Positions 20,694 through 29,489 of a stretch of 32,246 bases of DNA are shown here, piece by piece. The DNA is taken from assembly GCF_022179305.1 (NCBI RefSeq), contig NZ_BPQP01000060.1, forward strand, positions 1 through 32,246, in the 5' to 3' direction. The position numbers and the translations under genes were made by a program. The notes under the pieces were generated by a model. That model worked only from the letters and a program-made list of their open reading frames with translations, was not told where the DNA came from and made no database searches. Origin of the DNA: Methylobacterium iners (lineage in GTDB: Bacteria > Pseudomonadota > Alphaproteobacteria > Rhizobiales > Beijerinckiaceae). Within the stretch, counting starts at the first letter, position 1. Each line of letters starts with the position of its first letter.

Positions 20694-22637
20694 CTATTCG
20701 GCAGGGACGGGATCGGCCATTACCGGCCGTGCGCGCGAAGCCTCCCCGCGGGATTTCAGTTCGGCCTCCTCCTCGGCCCGCTTGAGGATCTCCCGCGCCG
20801 CGTCGGCCTCCCTCTGCCGGTTCCACATCGCGGCGTAGGTCCCGCCCTCGGCGAGCAGGCTCTCGTGGGTGCCGCGCTCGGTGATGATGCCGCGGTCGAG
20901 GACCAGGATCTCGTCGGCATTGACCACCGTCGAGAGGCGGTGGGCGATGACCAGCGTGGTGCGGCCCCGGCTGATCCGGTCGAGGGCGTCCTGGATCTCG
21001 CGCTCCGTGAAGGAATCGAGCGCCGAGGTCGCCTCGTCGAGGACGAGGATCGGCGGGCCCTTGAGGATGGTGCGGGCGATGGCCACCCGCTGCTTCTCGC
21101 CGCCCGAGAGCTTCAAGCCCCGCTCGCCGACCGGCGTGTCGTAGCCCTCCGGCAGGCCGGAGACGAAGCGGTCGATCTGCGCGAGGCGGGCCGCCTCGCG
21201 AACCTCCTCGGGGCTCGCGTCCCAGCGGCCGTAGCGGATGTTGTAGCCGATGGTGTCGTTGAACAGCACGGTGTCCTGCGGGACCATGCCGATGGCCGCG
21301 CGCAGGCTCCCCTGCTCCACCCCGGCGATGTCCTGGCCGTCGATGAGGATGCGGCCGGCCCTGGGCTCGTAGAAGCGGAAGAGCAGCCGCGAGAGCGTCG
21401 ACTTGCCAGCGCCGGACGGGCCGACGATGGCGACGGTCCTGCCGGCGGGCACCTCGAAGCTGACGCCCCGCAGGATCGGCCGGTCGGGATTGTAGGCGAA
21501 GCGCACGTCCTCGAAGCGGACATTGCCCTGCCCGACGGCGAGGGGCGGCGCCCCGGGCCGGTCCGCGATCTCGGGGTTGCGGTGCAGGATCTGGAACATG
21601 TCGTCGATGTCGATGAGCGCCTGTTTGATCTCGCGGTAGATCATCCCCATGAAGTGGAGCGGCATCGAGAGCTGGATCAGCATCGCGTTGACGAGCACGA
21701 AGCCGCCGAGCGTGGTGCGCCCGGCCATGATGTCGCGCGCGGCGAGCCACATCACGACCGTCATGCCGGCCGTGAAGATCAGGGCCTGGCCGGCATTGAG
21801 CACGGCGAGCGAGACGTAGGTCTGGGTCGAGGCCTTCTCGTACTTGGCCATCGAGCCGTCGTAGCGCTCGGTCTCGCGCCGTTCGGCCCCGAAATACTTC
21901 ACCGTCTCGTAGTTCAGGAGCGAGTCGACGGCCTTGGTGTTGGCATCGGTGTCGGAATTGTTCATCCGGCGCCGGATCTCGATCCGCCACTCGGTCGCCT
22001 TGTAGGTGAAGGCGAGGTAGGCCGCGACCATCACCAGCACGACCACGGAGTAGAGCCAGTCGAACTCGTAGGCGAGGACGCCGAGCACCAGCACGAACTC
22101 GACGATGGTCGGCACCAGCGTCAGCACCATCAGGCGCGACAATTCCTCGATGCCGCCGCGGCCCCGCTCGAGCACGCGGGTGAGGCCGCCGGTCTTGCGC
22201 TCCAGGTGGAAGCGCAGGGACAGCCGGTGCATGTGCTCGAAGGTCTGCAGCGCCAGCCGCCGCACGGCGTGCATCGCGACCTTGGCGAACAATCCATCGC
22301 GGATCTGCGTCACTCCGGCCATGATCACGCGCGACAGGCCGTAGAGGCCGATCAGCAGCATCGGCGCGGCGAACAGCCCCGTCGGGACCGGCTGCCCCTC
22401 CTTGGCATTCGTGACGGCCACCAGGGCGTCGGTGGCCCATTTGAAGGTGAAGGGCGCCACCATCGTGACGACCTTGGCGATCAGCAGCAGGCCGAAGGCG
22501 AGGAAGACGCGGCGCTGAAGGTCCGGACGGCCGTAGGGCCAGAGATAGGGCCACAGGCTGCGATAGGTGGCGACGAGGCCGGGCCGCGCGGGCGGCGTCG
22601 GCCCGCCCGACGCCGCCTGGGCGGGTTCGGTTCTCAT
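20694..22637 (-). CDS. Atm1-type ABC exporter (fused permease-ATPase)
   Basis: A 647-residue half-transporter working as a homodimer in the inner membrane. The permease half (about 40-340) has six hydrophobic segments and the NYETVKYFGAE motif characteristic of the Atm1/ABCB7 group, which exports glutathione-linked sulfur or metal compounds related to Fe-S cluster formation. The ATPase half has Walker A GPSGAGKST (near 405), signature LSGGEKQRVAIARTI (near 508), Walker B ILVLDEATSALDS (near 530) and the H-loop IAHRLST. I chose the ATG at 22637 (MRTEPAQAA) because earlier codons lack protein character. The exact substrate cannot be told. Confidence 0.92.
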   Translation of the reverse strand: MRTEPAQAASGGPTPPARPGLVATYRSLWPYLWPYGRPDLQRRVFLAFGLLLIAKVVTMVAPFTFKWATDALVAVTNAKEGQPVPTGLFAAPMLLIGLYGLSRVIMAGVTQIRDGLFAKVAMHAVRRLALQTFEHMHRLSLRFHLERKTGGLTRVLERGRGGIEELSRLMVLTLVPTIVEFVLVLGVLAYEFDWLYSVVVLVMVAAYLAFTYKATEWRIEIRRRMNNSDTDANTKAVDSLLNYETVKYFGAERRETERYDGSMAKYEKASTQTYVSLAVLNAGQALIFTAGMTVVMWLAARDIMAGRTTLGGFVLVNAMLIQLSMPLHFMGMIYREIKQALIDIDDMFQILHRNPEIADRPGAPPLAVGQGNVRFEDVRFAYNPDRPILRGVSFEVPAGRTVAIVGPSGAGKSTLSRLLFRFYEPRAGRILIDGQDIAGVEQGSLRAAIGMVPQDTVLFNDTIGYNIRYGRWDASPEEVREAARLAQIDRFVSGLPEGYDTPVGERGLKLSGGEKQRVAIARTILKGPPILVLDEATSALDSFTEREIQDALDRISRGRTTLVIAHRLSTVVNADEILVLDRGIITERGTHESLLAEGGTYAAMWNRQREADAAREILKRAEEEAELKSRGEASRARPVMADPVPAE

Positions 22638-23011
22638 TCGGGATTTTCTCGGGATCGCTCGGGTGTCGCGACGCATATAGGTGCCCGTGCCGCATCGCGA
22701 CACCCGCCCGCCGGAGTCATGGCATCACGTCGGTAGCCGCGGCACTTTCCTATGCGGCATCCAGATTCGCGTATCGCCTCGTCGTGAGTGGGAGCCGCAA
22801 CGAGCTCCCTCTCCCAGGGGGAGAGGGTTGGGGTGAGGGGAGTAGACTCTCCGGAGAGGGCACGCCCCTCACCCTGTCCCTCTCCCCATAGGAGAGGGGA
22901 CCCGCGGGTCACGCGACGGGCGTCGCTTCGAGCCGAGATGTGGGAAGAAACCGTCATCGCCCCGCAGGGACAGAACGCGCCACACCGCCCCGACCAAGCA
23001 AAAAAACGATC
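22638..23011. other. 374-bp gap holding a composite repeat
   Basis: This lies upstream of the ABC exporter and downstream of the LysM gene, both on the minus strand. The middle is the three-hairpin element at 22807-22898. The rest (22638-22800) should carry the exporter promoter. No gene is supported; the open frames crossing here are shadows. Confidence 0.5.
22807..22898. repeat. Three-hairpin CCCTCTCCC-type repeat
   Basis: Hairpin A: CCCTCTCCC (22807-22815) with GGGAGAGGG (22819-22827). Hairpin B: GGGTGAGGGG (22831-22840) with CCCCTCACCC (22865-22874), enclosing the perfect 12-nt palindrome CTCTCCGGAGAG (22847-22858). Hairpin C: CCCTCTCC (22878-22885) with GGAGAGGG (22891-22898). Hairpins A and C are alike, giving an overall near-symmetric element. 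Elements with this sequence style are common between genes in many proteobacteria. Confidence 0.75.
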
Positions 23012-24610
23012 TCAGCCCCGCTTCCCGTTGGAACGCGCCGCCTCGGTGGCCTCCGGCGGAACCACGAAGATCTGGCCGGGGAAGATCCGGTTCGGGTCGC
23101 GGATCTGGGGCTGGTTCGCGTCGAAGATCACGGTGTAGCGCATGCCCTTCCCGTAGACGCGGCGGCTGATCTGCCAGAGGTTGTCGCCGCGGATGATCTT
23201 GGCCGTGCCGATCTCCGGCACGAAGACGGTGCGGGGCTCCTCGGGCGATGCGGCTGCGAGCTTCTCGGCCGGCGCCCGGCTCGGCTCGGGCGCCGTCGCG
23301 ATCATCGGGGTCGGTTGAGGCGACGCCGCGGCGACGGATGGCGGCGGAAGCGGTGCGGCGGGGCGTTCCTGCGGCAGCGGCAGGGGAGCGCCCGGCGCGG
23401 CCGAGGCCTGGCGCTCGGCCGGCGAGCTCGGGGCCGGCGGCACCGGGCTCGTCCGGTTCAGGGCCGCGACGGGCGGCGCCCGCCGCTCCTCGCTCCGAAC
23501 CGGCTCGACCGGCTTCTCCCTTGCCGGGAGCTTCGTCGGCGGCGCGGCAGGGACCGCGAAGGCGACCTCCGAGCGGGTCTTCACCTTGCCCGAGACCGGG
23601 TCGACCTGATCGATGCGGATCCGGTAATCGCCCGGCTTGACGCCGCGCCCGATGGTGAAGGCCACCCGCCCGTCCGGACCGGCGCTGCCGGGCGCCACGA
23701 GGGTGTCGTTCAGGTAGAGCCGCACCGTCGCTCCGGGCGAGGCCTGGCTCGTCACGTAGAGGCGGCCGCCCTCCTCGGCGTCGACGCTCACGATCTTGAC
23801 CGGCGTCGGCTCGGCCGCCTTCGGCTTGCCCTCCGCGTCCGGCGGCAGGGCGGCTCGCGCGCCGACGGCGGGCTTGACGGGTCGGGCTTGCGCCGCCTTC
23901 GGCTCGGCGGCCGCGGACGGCGAAACGGGGTCCGGCTGCGAGATCACCACCGTGGGTTTGTCGGGCGAGGTCAGTGCGATGAGCGGCTTGGCATCGCGTC
24001 TCGAGGCCACGACGACGGCCACCGCCTCCTTGGCCGTGCGCACCTGGCCGTCCGCCGCCGTGGCGCGCAGGGTCAGCTCAGAATTGCCGGCCGGCAAGGC
24101 AGGCGGGACGAGGGCGAACTGGCCGGACGGGTCGATCAGCACACGGGCAATCGGCTGGCCGTCGCGCAAGAGCTCGACGGTGGTATTGGGCACACCGCGG
24201 CCGGCGATCACGGCGTCGCCATTCGGCTCGACCCGGATGATGTCGAAGCTCGGGGCCGGCTTGGCCTTCGCGCTCTCCTGCGCGGGCACCGCCTCGGCGT
24301 TCTGACCCGGCGTCGCGGCGGGGCCCGGGGCCGGCGGACGCTCCGCGCTCTCCCCCGCCGGCTGGGGCTTTCCCGGCGTCACCGCCGCCGCTGCGGGTGC
24401 CTCGGACGGCGCGGATGTCGCCGGCTTGGGTTGCGTTCCGGGCTCGACCTCGCGCGGCAGGGCGGCGACGGCCGGCGCCTCCTTCGGGTCGTTCGAGCCA
24501 AAACCGCGCTTGAGCAGTTCCCCGGTGCCGAAAAGGGTCACGACCAGGGCGAATCCGGCGAGCAATCCCGCAAAGGCGAGGAAGAGGCTCCGCCGCAACT
24601 CCGCCGTCAT
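23012..24610 (-). CDS. Membrane-anchored LysM protein with Ig-like segments
   Basis: A 532-residue envelope protein. One N-terminal membrane anchor (about 8-28) is followed by a long Ala/Pro-rich low-complexity linker, beta-rich Ig-like segments (for example VELLRDGQPIARVLIDPSGQ and GATVRLYLNDTLVAPGSAGP), a second Pro-rich linker and a C-terminal LysM domain (about 466-520: IRGDNLWQISRRVYGKGMRY, then NRIFPGQIFVVP). LysM binds peptidoglycan, so the protein probably spans from inner membrane to cell wall. The ATG at 24610 has GGAG 7 nt before it. From memory, similar LysM proteins are common in Rhizobiales; function is not established. Confidence 0.88.
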   Translation of the reverse strand: MTAELRRSLFLAFAGLLAGFALVVTLFGTGELLKRGFGSNDPKEAPAVAALPREVEPGTQPKPATSAPSEAPAAAAVTPGKPQPAGESAERPPAPGPAATPGQNAEAVPAQESAKAKPAPSFDIIRVEPNGDAVIAGRGVPNTTVELLRDGQPIARVLIDPSGQFALVPPALPAGNSELTLRATAADGQVRTAKEAVAVVVASRRDAKPLIALTSPDKPTVVISQPDPVSPSAAAEPKAAQARPVKPAVGARAALPPDAEGKPKAAEPTPVKIVSVDAEEGGRLYVTSQASPGATVRLYLNDTLVAPGSAGPDGRVAFTIGRGVKPGDYRIRIDQVDPVSGKVKTRSEVAFAVPAAPPTKLPAREKPVEPVRSEERRAPPVAALNRTSPVPPAPSSPAERQASAAPGAPLPLPQERPAAPLPPPSVAAASPQPTPMIATAPEPSRAPAEKLAAASPEEPRTVFVPEIGTAKIIRGDNLWQISRRVYGKGMRYTVIFDANQPQIRDPNRIFPGQIFVVPPEATEAARSNGKRG

Positions 24611-24843
24611 GACGCTCCACTCCCTGGACCAGCGGCCACGCAGCCGATGCGGTCCCACCGTTCGGTCTCGGCTGTCGACAAACCGTCGAATGATGCCGAC
24701 ATATTAACGAACATGACGGGAACACCAAATGGGTCCCCTCGCCCGGCAATGGGATCGTTCGTGAAATCAGCAGTTTGGCCCTTGGACATCACCGCTCGAA
24801 CGGGGCTGTCGGATGGATGCCGCGGTGATCGAGAGGGCAGGGA

Positions 24844-25443
24844 ATGGCATCGGTAAGGACGGTCTGCGTCTATTGCGGTTCGGGCTTCGGCGGTGATCCA
24901 GCCTTCACCCGTGCGGCGGAAACGCTCGGGGCTGCGCTGGCGGAGGCCGGGATCGGCCTCGTCTACGGCGGCGGCAATGTCGGGCTGATGGGGACGGTGG
25001 CGCGCGCGGTCCTCGCCGGCGGCGGACACGTCACCGGCATCATCCCCGACTTCCTCAAATCGCGCGAGCGCATGCTCGACGACATCCAGGAGACCATCGT
25101 CGTCGGCGACATGCACACCCGCAAGCGGCTCATGTTCGAGCGCTCGGACGCCTTCATCGCCCTGCCCGGCGGCATCGGCACCCTGGAGGAACTCGTCGAG
25201 CAGATGACCTGGGCCCAGCTCGGCCAGCACAGGAAGCCGATCCTGCTCGTCTCCGTCGGGGGCTTCTGGGAACCGCTCCTGACGCTGCTCGACCACATGC
25301 GCGCCCACGGCTTCATCCGCGAGGGGCTGGATCTCAACTACCTCGTCGCCGCGGAAGCCGAGGACGCCGTCGCGATGCTGCGCGATGCGGCCCCGCCCGA
25401 GGTGCCGCCGCAGGCGGAGGCGCTCGTGACCGAGCGGTTCTGA
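24844..25443 (+). CDS. LOG family protein (nucleotide 5'-monophosphate phosphoribohydrolase)
   Basis: A 199-residue Rossmann-like protein of the TIGR00730/LOG family. It has VCVYCGSGFGGDP (7-19), YGGGNVGLMGTVARAV and the defining PGGIGTLEELVEQMTWAQLG. Family members cleave the N-glycosidic bond of AMP-type nucleotides or cytokinin riboside monophosphates; in bacteria without plants the role is probably nucleotide salvage. All catalytic positions (Arg of KRLMF, Glu of TLEE) are present. The ATG at 24844 follows GAGAGGGCAGGGA. It is divergent from the LysM gene with a 233-bp gap that should hold both promoters. If the host is plant-associated, cytokinin release is a possible side role (inference). 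Confidence 0.92.
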   Translation: MASVRTVCVYCGSGFGGDPAFTRAAETLGAALAEAGIGLVYGGGNVGLMGTVARAVLAGGGHVTGIIPDFLKSRERMLDDIQETIVVGDMHTRKRLMFERSDAFIALPGGIGTLEELVEQMTWAQLGQHRKPILLVSVGGFWEPLLTLLDHMRAHGFIREGLDLNYLVAAEAEDAVAMLRDAAPPEVPPQAEALVTERF

Positions 25444-25453
25444 GGTCAGCGGT

Positions 25454-26410
25454 TTACCGCAGGGCGCCGATCTCCCGCAGGTGGGCGGCGCTTGCCGGGT
25501 GAAGCCAAGCAATCGGCACCGCGGCAGGGAGGTTGCGCGGATCGGCGTCGGCCCCCGAGGGGTAGTTTCGCGCCAGCGCCGCGATGCTCCGGTCCATCGC
25601 CCGAAGGAGGCGTGTCAGGACGGCCTCGTCGACGCCCGCCCGCGCCAGGACGAAGCTCCAGGAGCCGACCGTCTCGACCGCGGCCGCCAGTCCCTTGAGC
25701 GCCCCGGCCGGGACGGTCACCCGCCGAAGCGAAGGGTGCAGCGGCAGGATGCGGTCGATCGCGTCCGGAGCGGGCCCGAAGAATCGGGCGCCGCCCGGCG
25801 CATCCGCGAGGACGCGGAAGCCCGGCCACCCGGTCCCGGCGCCCCAGAGGGCATCGGCGCGGCCGTCCAGAACCATGAGCGCCCCGTCGCCGGCACGATC
25901 CAGGAGGATCGGTTCGATGTCGCGGTCCGGGTCGATCCCCGATCCGCTCAGGACGCTCCGGCCCATGGCCGTGAGGCCGGACGCGTGCGTGCCGAGCGCG
26001 ACGCGCCTGCCGCGCAGGTCGTCGACGCGGCGGATCGGACTGCCCGCCGCCACGACGAAGAGGCCGGGCGAGGCGCTCACCGGCGCGACGACGCTGAGCC
26101 CCGCCCCGGAGCCGGCCTCGGATTTCAGGGCGTCGTAGGCGTATTCGCCCTGCACGAGGGCGAGGTCGACCCGCCCGGCCTTCAGGAGCACGAGATTCTC
26201 CGTCGAGCCCTTGGTCGGCATCAGGGCGAGCTCCAGTCCCGGATCGACCGCCCGGACCGCCTCGGCGAGCGCCTGTCCGAAGGCCGGGAACGAGCCTCCC
26301 GGCGTGGCGGTGGCCAGAACGAGCCGCGCGGTGGGCTCGGTGCCCTGCGCCCGCAGCAACGTCGGCAGGAGCGCCGCCGCGCCCCCCAAGATCAGACTGC
26401 GCCTCAGCAT
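25454..26410 (-). CDS. TAXI-family solute-binding protein
   Basis: A 318-residue exported binding protein of the TAXI group, which normally delivers small acids to TRAP transporters. The leader MLRRSLILGGAAALLPTLL carries a twin-Arg start and hydrophobic core, compatible with Tat or Sec export, with cleavage near RAQG. The mature part shows the family pattern LVLATATPGGSFPAFGQALA, MPTKGSTENLVLLKAGRVDL and VDDLRGRRVALGTHASG. No TRAP membrane subunit lies nearby, so it is an orphan or a sensor. I chose the ATG at 26410 over 26446 because GGAG lies 9 nt upstream and the signal peptide is then intact. Its 3' end converges on the LOG gene with 10 bp between stops. Ligand unknown. Confidence 0.82.
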   Translation of the reverse strand: MLRRSLILGGAAALLPTLLRAQGTEPTARLVLATATPGGSFPAFGQALAEAVRAVDPGLELALMPTKGSTENLVLLKAGRVDLALVQGEYAYDALKSEAGSGAGLSVVAPVSASPGLFVVAAGSPIRRVDDLRGRRVALGTHASGLTAMGRSVLSGSGIDPDRDIEPILLDRAGDGALMVLDGRADALWGAGTGWPGFRVLADAPGGARFFGPAPDAIDRILPLHPSLRRVTVPAGALKGLAAAVETVGSWSFVLARAGVDEAVLTRLLRAMDRSIAALARNYPSGADADPRNLPAAVPIAWLHPASAAHLREIGALR

Positions 26411-26533
26411 GGAAAAGCTCCGTCGGGTCGGACGTGTCCGCAGCATGTAACCCGCGCCGACCGGAAGCTCCGAACCCGCGGCGGAAGTTCGGTCCCTCGG
26501 CGCGATGACGCGCCCGATGCGCGATCGCCCCGG

Positions 26534-27136
26534 TCAGCGCGCATTCGCCTCGTGCAGCAGGCCGCCCGCCAACCGACGGAACGCGCCGGCGGCCTCCTTC
26601 ATGACCCTCGGCGGATCGTCCGCGGCGGCGACCCAGAGCGCGGCGCTGAGCGCCGCGCCGTTCAGCAGTCGCGCCGCCGCCTCGACGTCGATGGGCGGCA
26701 TCACGCCCGCGTCGACGAGCGCCCGGATCGTCCGCATCGTGATCTGCAGGCAGGCATTCTCGCCCGGCCACCGGGACGGATCGCCGAGCACCGCGGGCCC
26801 GTCGAGAAGCATGATGCGCTGGATCTCGGGCTCGATCGCCATCTCGATATAGGCGGTCCCCTCATCGAGGAGACCTTGCCACGGGGTCGGAGCGCGTTCG
26901 CGAACGGCACGCAGCCGCTCCCCCATCTCGCCGTCAATCTGCGCGACGACGGCCCAGAGCAGCCCCTTCTTGTCACCGAAATGATGGTAGAGCGCCCCAC
27001 GCGTGAGCCCGGCCGAGGCGGTCAGCTCATCCATCGAGGCCGCCGCGTAGCCCTGGGTCGCGAAGGCCCGCCGGGCGGCGCGGACGAGTTTCTCCCGGGT
27101 CTCGGCCATCGCCTCCGCGCGCTTTCCCAGCACCAT
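26534..27136 (-). CDS. TetR-family repressor
   Basis: A 200-residue regulator. The N-terminal helix-turn-helix is clear (residues 35-54, MDELTASAGLTRGALYHHFG, followed by DKKGLL), and the rest is the variable ligand-binding helical domain. The ATG at 27136 has GGAGAGG at good spacing. The divergent Rid-family gene starts 161 bp away. Two palindromes of the form ATACG-N3-CGTAT lie in between, probably its operators, controlling both the Rid gene and itself. The TAXI gene follows 123 bp downstream on the same strand. The inducer is unknown. Confidence 0.92.
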   Translation of the reverse strand: MVLGKRAEAMAETREKLVRAARRAFATQGYAAASMDELTASAGLTRGALYHHFGDKKGLLWAVVAQIDGEMGERLRAVRERAPTPWQGLLDEGTAYIEMAIEPEIQRIMLLDGPAVLGDPSRWPGENACLQITMRTIRALVDAGVMPPIDVEAAARLLNGAALSAALWVAAADDPPRVMKEAAGAFRRLAGGLLHEANAR

Positions 27137-27169
27137 GCCCGCCTCTCCGCGAATGGATCGTGACGCCGC

Positions 27170-27199
27170 TTGACATACGCCTCGTATGTGAGCAGGTAT
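27170..27199 (+). promoter_or_regulatory. Candidate promoter overlapping operator 1
   Basis: A perfect -35 sequence TTGACA (27170-27175) lies at the left arm of the first palindrome. AGGTAT (27194-27199) at 18-nt spacing is a weak -10. A repressor on the palindrome would cover this promoter. It would drive the Rid gene at 27298. Confidence 0.4.
27173..27189. promoter_or_regulatory. Operator palindrome 1 (tetR/Rid intergenic)
   Basis: ACATACG (27173-27179), CCT, CGTATGT (27183-27189): a perfect 7-bp inverted repeat with a 3-nt centre, of the size and symmetry typical of TetR-family operators. Confidence 0.75.
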
Positions 27200-27203
27200 T
27201 CGC

Positions 27204-27216
27204 ATACGGGACGTAT
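27204..27216. promoter_or_regulatory. Operator palindrome 2 (tetR/Rid intergenic)
   Basis: ATACG (27204-27208), GGA, CGTAT (27212-27216) repeats the same half-sites with the same 3-nt spacing as operator 1. The two centres are 29 bp apart. The shared half-site supports binding by one regulator. Confidence 0.7.
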
Positions 27217-27297
27217 ATCAACGCGAACCCGCCGAGGGAACGGCCGACGGCACGGCGCGCTCCCGCCACCTCGTTCCGACCCCGAAAGGTACAGGAC

Positions 27298-27696
27298 ATG
27301 ACAAAGCGCGACGCCGTCTTCCCTCCCGGTCGCCACGCGCTCTACGACGCGCATCGCTACTCGGCCGCCATCCGCTCCGGCGACCTGCTGTTCGTCTCGG
27401 GCCAGGTCGGCAGCCGGGAGGACGGCTCGCCCGAGCCGGTCTTCGAGGACCAGGTCCGGCGCGCCTTCGCCAACCTGCGCGCCGTGCTGGCCGCGGCCGG
27501 ATGCACGTTCGACGATGTCGTCGACGTCACCTCCTTCCACACGGACCCGGGATCACAGTTCGAGACGATGCTGGCGGTTCGTGCCAAGGAGATCGGCGAA
27601 CCGCCCTATCCGACCTGGACCGCTTTGGGCGTGACCTGGCTGGCCGGGTTCGACTTTGAGATCAAGGTCATCGCCAGGATCCCGCCGGCCGCGTAG
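27298..27696 (+). CDS. Rid-family (RidA/YjgF-like) protein without the key Arg
   Basis: A 132-residue protein of the YjgF/YER057c/UK114 fold, normally a trimer with active sites between subunits. Typical parts are YSAAIRSGDLLFVSGQVG (21-38), VRRAFANLRAVLAAAGCTFD, DVVDVTSFHTDP and the C-terminal EIKVIARIP. In RidA, a conserved Arg near residue 105 (in YPARTTV-like contexts) binds the imine substrate. Here the segment reads YPTWTALGVTW and lacks it, so imine/enamine deaminase activity is doubtful and a different Rid subfamily is likely. The ATG at 27298 has AAAGG about 10 nt upstream. It is divergent from tetR and probably repressed by it. Confidence 0.88.
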   Translation: MTKRDAVFPPGRHALYDAHRYSAAIRSGDLLFVSGQVGSREDGSPEPVFEDQVRRAFANLRAVLAAAGCTFDDVVDVTSFHTDPGSQFETMLAVRAKEIGEPPYPTWTALGVTWLAGFDFEIKVIARIPPAA

Positions 27697-27790
27697 AGCG
27701 GGCGCCTCGGCGCGACGACATCCTCCCCTCGATTGACAAGCGGCCGGTCCTGCCGCCTGTGACCGGAGCACCGACGGGAGGGGCAGCGTC

Positions 27791-28078
27791 ATGAAGGTCG
27801 TCGCGGATCTCTGCATCGTTCCGATGGGGGTGGGGCCCTCGGTCTCGCCCTACGTCAAGGAGATCAAGGCGATCATCGATGCGAGCCCCTTGCAGGCCGA
27901 GATGCACGCCAACGGCACCAACATCGAGGGCGAGCTGAGCGAGATCTGCGCGCTCATCGAGGCCTGCGAGGCGCGGCTGAGCGAGGTCGGCGTCCAGCGC
28001 GTCTTCTTCACGATGGCCTTCTCGTCGCGCCGCGACAAGGCGCAGACCATGGCCGACAAGCTGAAGGCCGTGCTCTAG
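27791..28078 (+). CDS. MTH1187/YqgV-type thiamine-binding protein
   Basis: A 95-residue cytoplasmic protein of the DUF77/thiamine-binding family. It begins VVADLCIVPMGVGPSVSPYV (3-22), has the central MHANGTNIEGELSEI (38-52) and ends VFFTMAFSSRRDKAQTMADK. Small multimeric members of this family bind thiamine or related ligands. No thiamine biosynthesis or transport gene is adjacent and no THI-box is seen. GGGAGGGG precedes the ATG. It lies 94 bp after the Rid gene and may be read from the same promoter. Confidence 0.88.
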   Translation: MKVVADLCIVPMGVGPSVSPYVKEIKAIIDASPLQAEMHANGTNIEGELSEICALIEACEARLSEVGVQRVFFTMAFSSRRDKAQTMADKLKAVL

Positions 28079-28109
28079 GGCCGTTCCACGGGCGAAGGTT
28101 GGCCGCCGC

Positions 28110-29489
28110 TCAGGACACCACGCTCCAGGTGGTGCCGTCCTTGCTGTCCTTCACGGCGATGCCCATCGCCGAGAGCTCGTCCCGGACCCGGTCCGATGCG
28201 GCCCAGTCCTTCGCCGCCCGAGCCGCACGGCGGGCCTCGATCAGCGCCTCGACGCGGGCGATGTCGATGCCGGCCGCCCGGATCGTGCCCTGTTCGCGGG
28301 CCGATTGGGTCTGAGTGAGCAGCCCGAGGAGGTTCGCCCCGGCCTTCAGCATCGCCGGATCGTCGAGGCGGTGCAGCTCGGACAGGGCGGCGGCCGTGTT
28401 GAGGTCGTCGAGCAGCGGCTCGATCACGCCGTCGGGAAGCGCAGCGGCCGGCGCGACGTCGCCGACGAGCCCGTACCAGCGCTCGATCATGCGGGCGGCC
28501 TCCTCCAGCCCCCGCAGCGTCCAGTCAATCGGCTGCCGGTAATGCGTCTTCAGCATCGCCAGCCGCACGACCTCGCCCGGCCAGTCCTTCAGCACCTCGC
28601 GCAGGGTGACGAAGTTGCCGAGCGACTTCGACATCTTCTGCCCCTCGACCTGCAGGAAGCCGTTGTGGAGCCAGACATGGGCCATCACGGGCGTGCCGAA
28701 GCAGCAGCGCGACTGGGCGACCTCGTTCTCGTGGTGGGGGAAGATGAGGTCGATGCCGCCGGCATGGATGTCGAAGGTCTGGCCCAGGTGCTTCCACGAC
28801 ATCGCGGAGCACTCGATGTGCCAGCCCGGGCGGCCCGGCGCGGCGATCCCCGAGGGCGAGGGCCAGGACGGCTCGCCGGGTTTCGAAGGCTTCCAGAGCA
28901 CGAAATCCAGGGGCGAGCGCTTGTAGGGCGCCACCTCGACGCGGGCGCCGGCCTCCATCTCGTCCAGGGGCCGCTTCGAGAGGGCGCCGTAATCGGGCAT
29001 CGAGGGCACGTCGAACAGGACGTGGTCCTCCGCGACGTAGGCGTGGCCCGAGGCGACGAGACCCTCGATCAGCGTCACCATCTCGACGATATGGTCGGTG
29101 GCGCGGGGCTCGACGAAGCGGGGGCGCTCACCCGGGACGTTGACCTCGTCCGGCATCAGCACGCCGAGCCTGCGCAGGTCGGCGTGGAAATCAGCGAGCG
29201 TCCCGTCGGTCAGCGCGCGGATGGTGATGCCGCGCTCGGCCGCCCGCGCGTTGATCTTGTCGTCCACGTCGGTGACGTTGCGGGCATAGGTGACGTGGCG
29301 CTCGCCGTAGAGGTGGCGCAGCAGCCGGAACAGCAGGTCGAAGACGATGATCGGCCGGGCGTTGCCGATATGGGCGGCGTCGTAGACCGTCGGCCCGCAG
29401 GCATAGAGGCGCACATGCGTCGGATCGATCGGCGCGAAGGGCGCCTTTTCGCGGGTCAGCGTGTTGTAAAGCCGCAACATCGGGGCCAT
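28110..29489 (-). CDS. cysS: Cysteinyl-tRNA synthetase
   Basis: Class I aminoacyl-tRNA synthetase charging tRNA-Cys. The 459 residues are typical. Visible are the zinc-site Cys31 in [13 protein letters not shown] (40-43), [34 protein letters not shown] and KMSKSLGNF (near 284), followed by the DALR-type helical domain and the anticodon-binding C-terminus. I chose the ATG at 29489 ([10 protein letters not shown]), with GAGAG about 11 nt before it, over an ATG at 29480. The longer frame upstream has no protein character. It is convergent with the thiamine-binding gene. No T-box or Cys-rich leader peptide is seen. Confidence 0.97.
   Translation of the reverse strand: MAPMLRLYNTLTREKAPFAPIDPTHVRLYACGPTVYDAAHIGNARPIIVFDLLFRLLRHLYGERHVTYARNVTDVDDKINARAAERGITIRALTDGTLADFHADLRRLGVLMPDEVNVPGERPRFVEPRATDHIVEMVTLIEGLVASGHAYVAEDHVLFDVPSMPDYGALSKRPLDEMEAGARVEVAPYKRSPLDFVLWKPSKPGEPSWPSPSGIAAPGRPGWHIECSAMSWKHLGQTFDIHAGGIDLIFPHHENEVAQSRCCFGTPVMAHVWLHNGFLQVEGQKMSKSLGNFVTLREVLKDWPGEVVRLAMLKTHYRQPIDWTLRGLEEAARMIERWYGLVGDVAPAAALPDGVIEPLLDDLNTAAALSELHRLDDPAMLKAGANLLGLLTQTQSAREQGTIRAAGIDIARVEALIEARRAARAAKDWAASDRVRDELSAMGIAVKDSKDGTTWSVVS

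Noticed and set aside
20571-22736. 721-codon plus-strand frame opposite the ABC exporter
   Set aside because: It mirrors the exporter; His/Arg/Asp-rich without family features.
22940-24856. 638-codon plus-strand frame opposite the LysM gene
   Set aside because: Arg/Gly-rich shadow frame with no recognisable domain.
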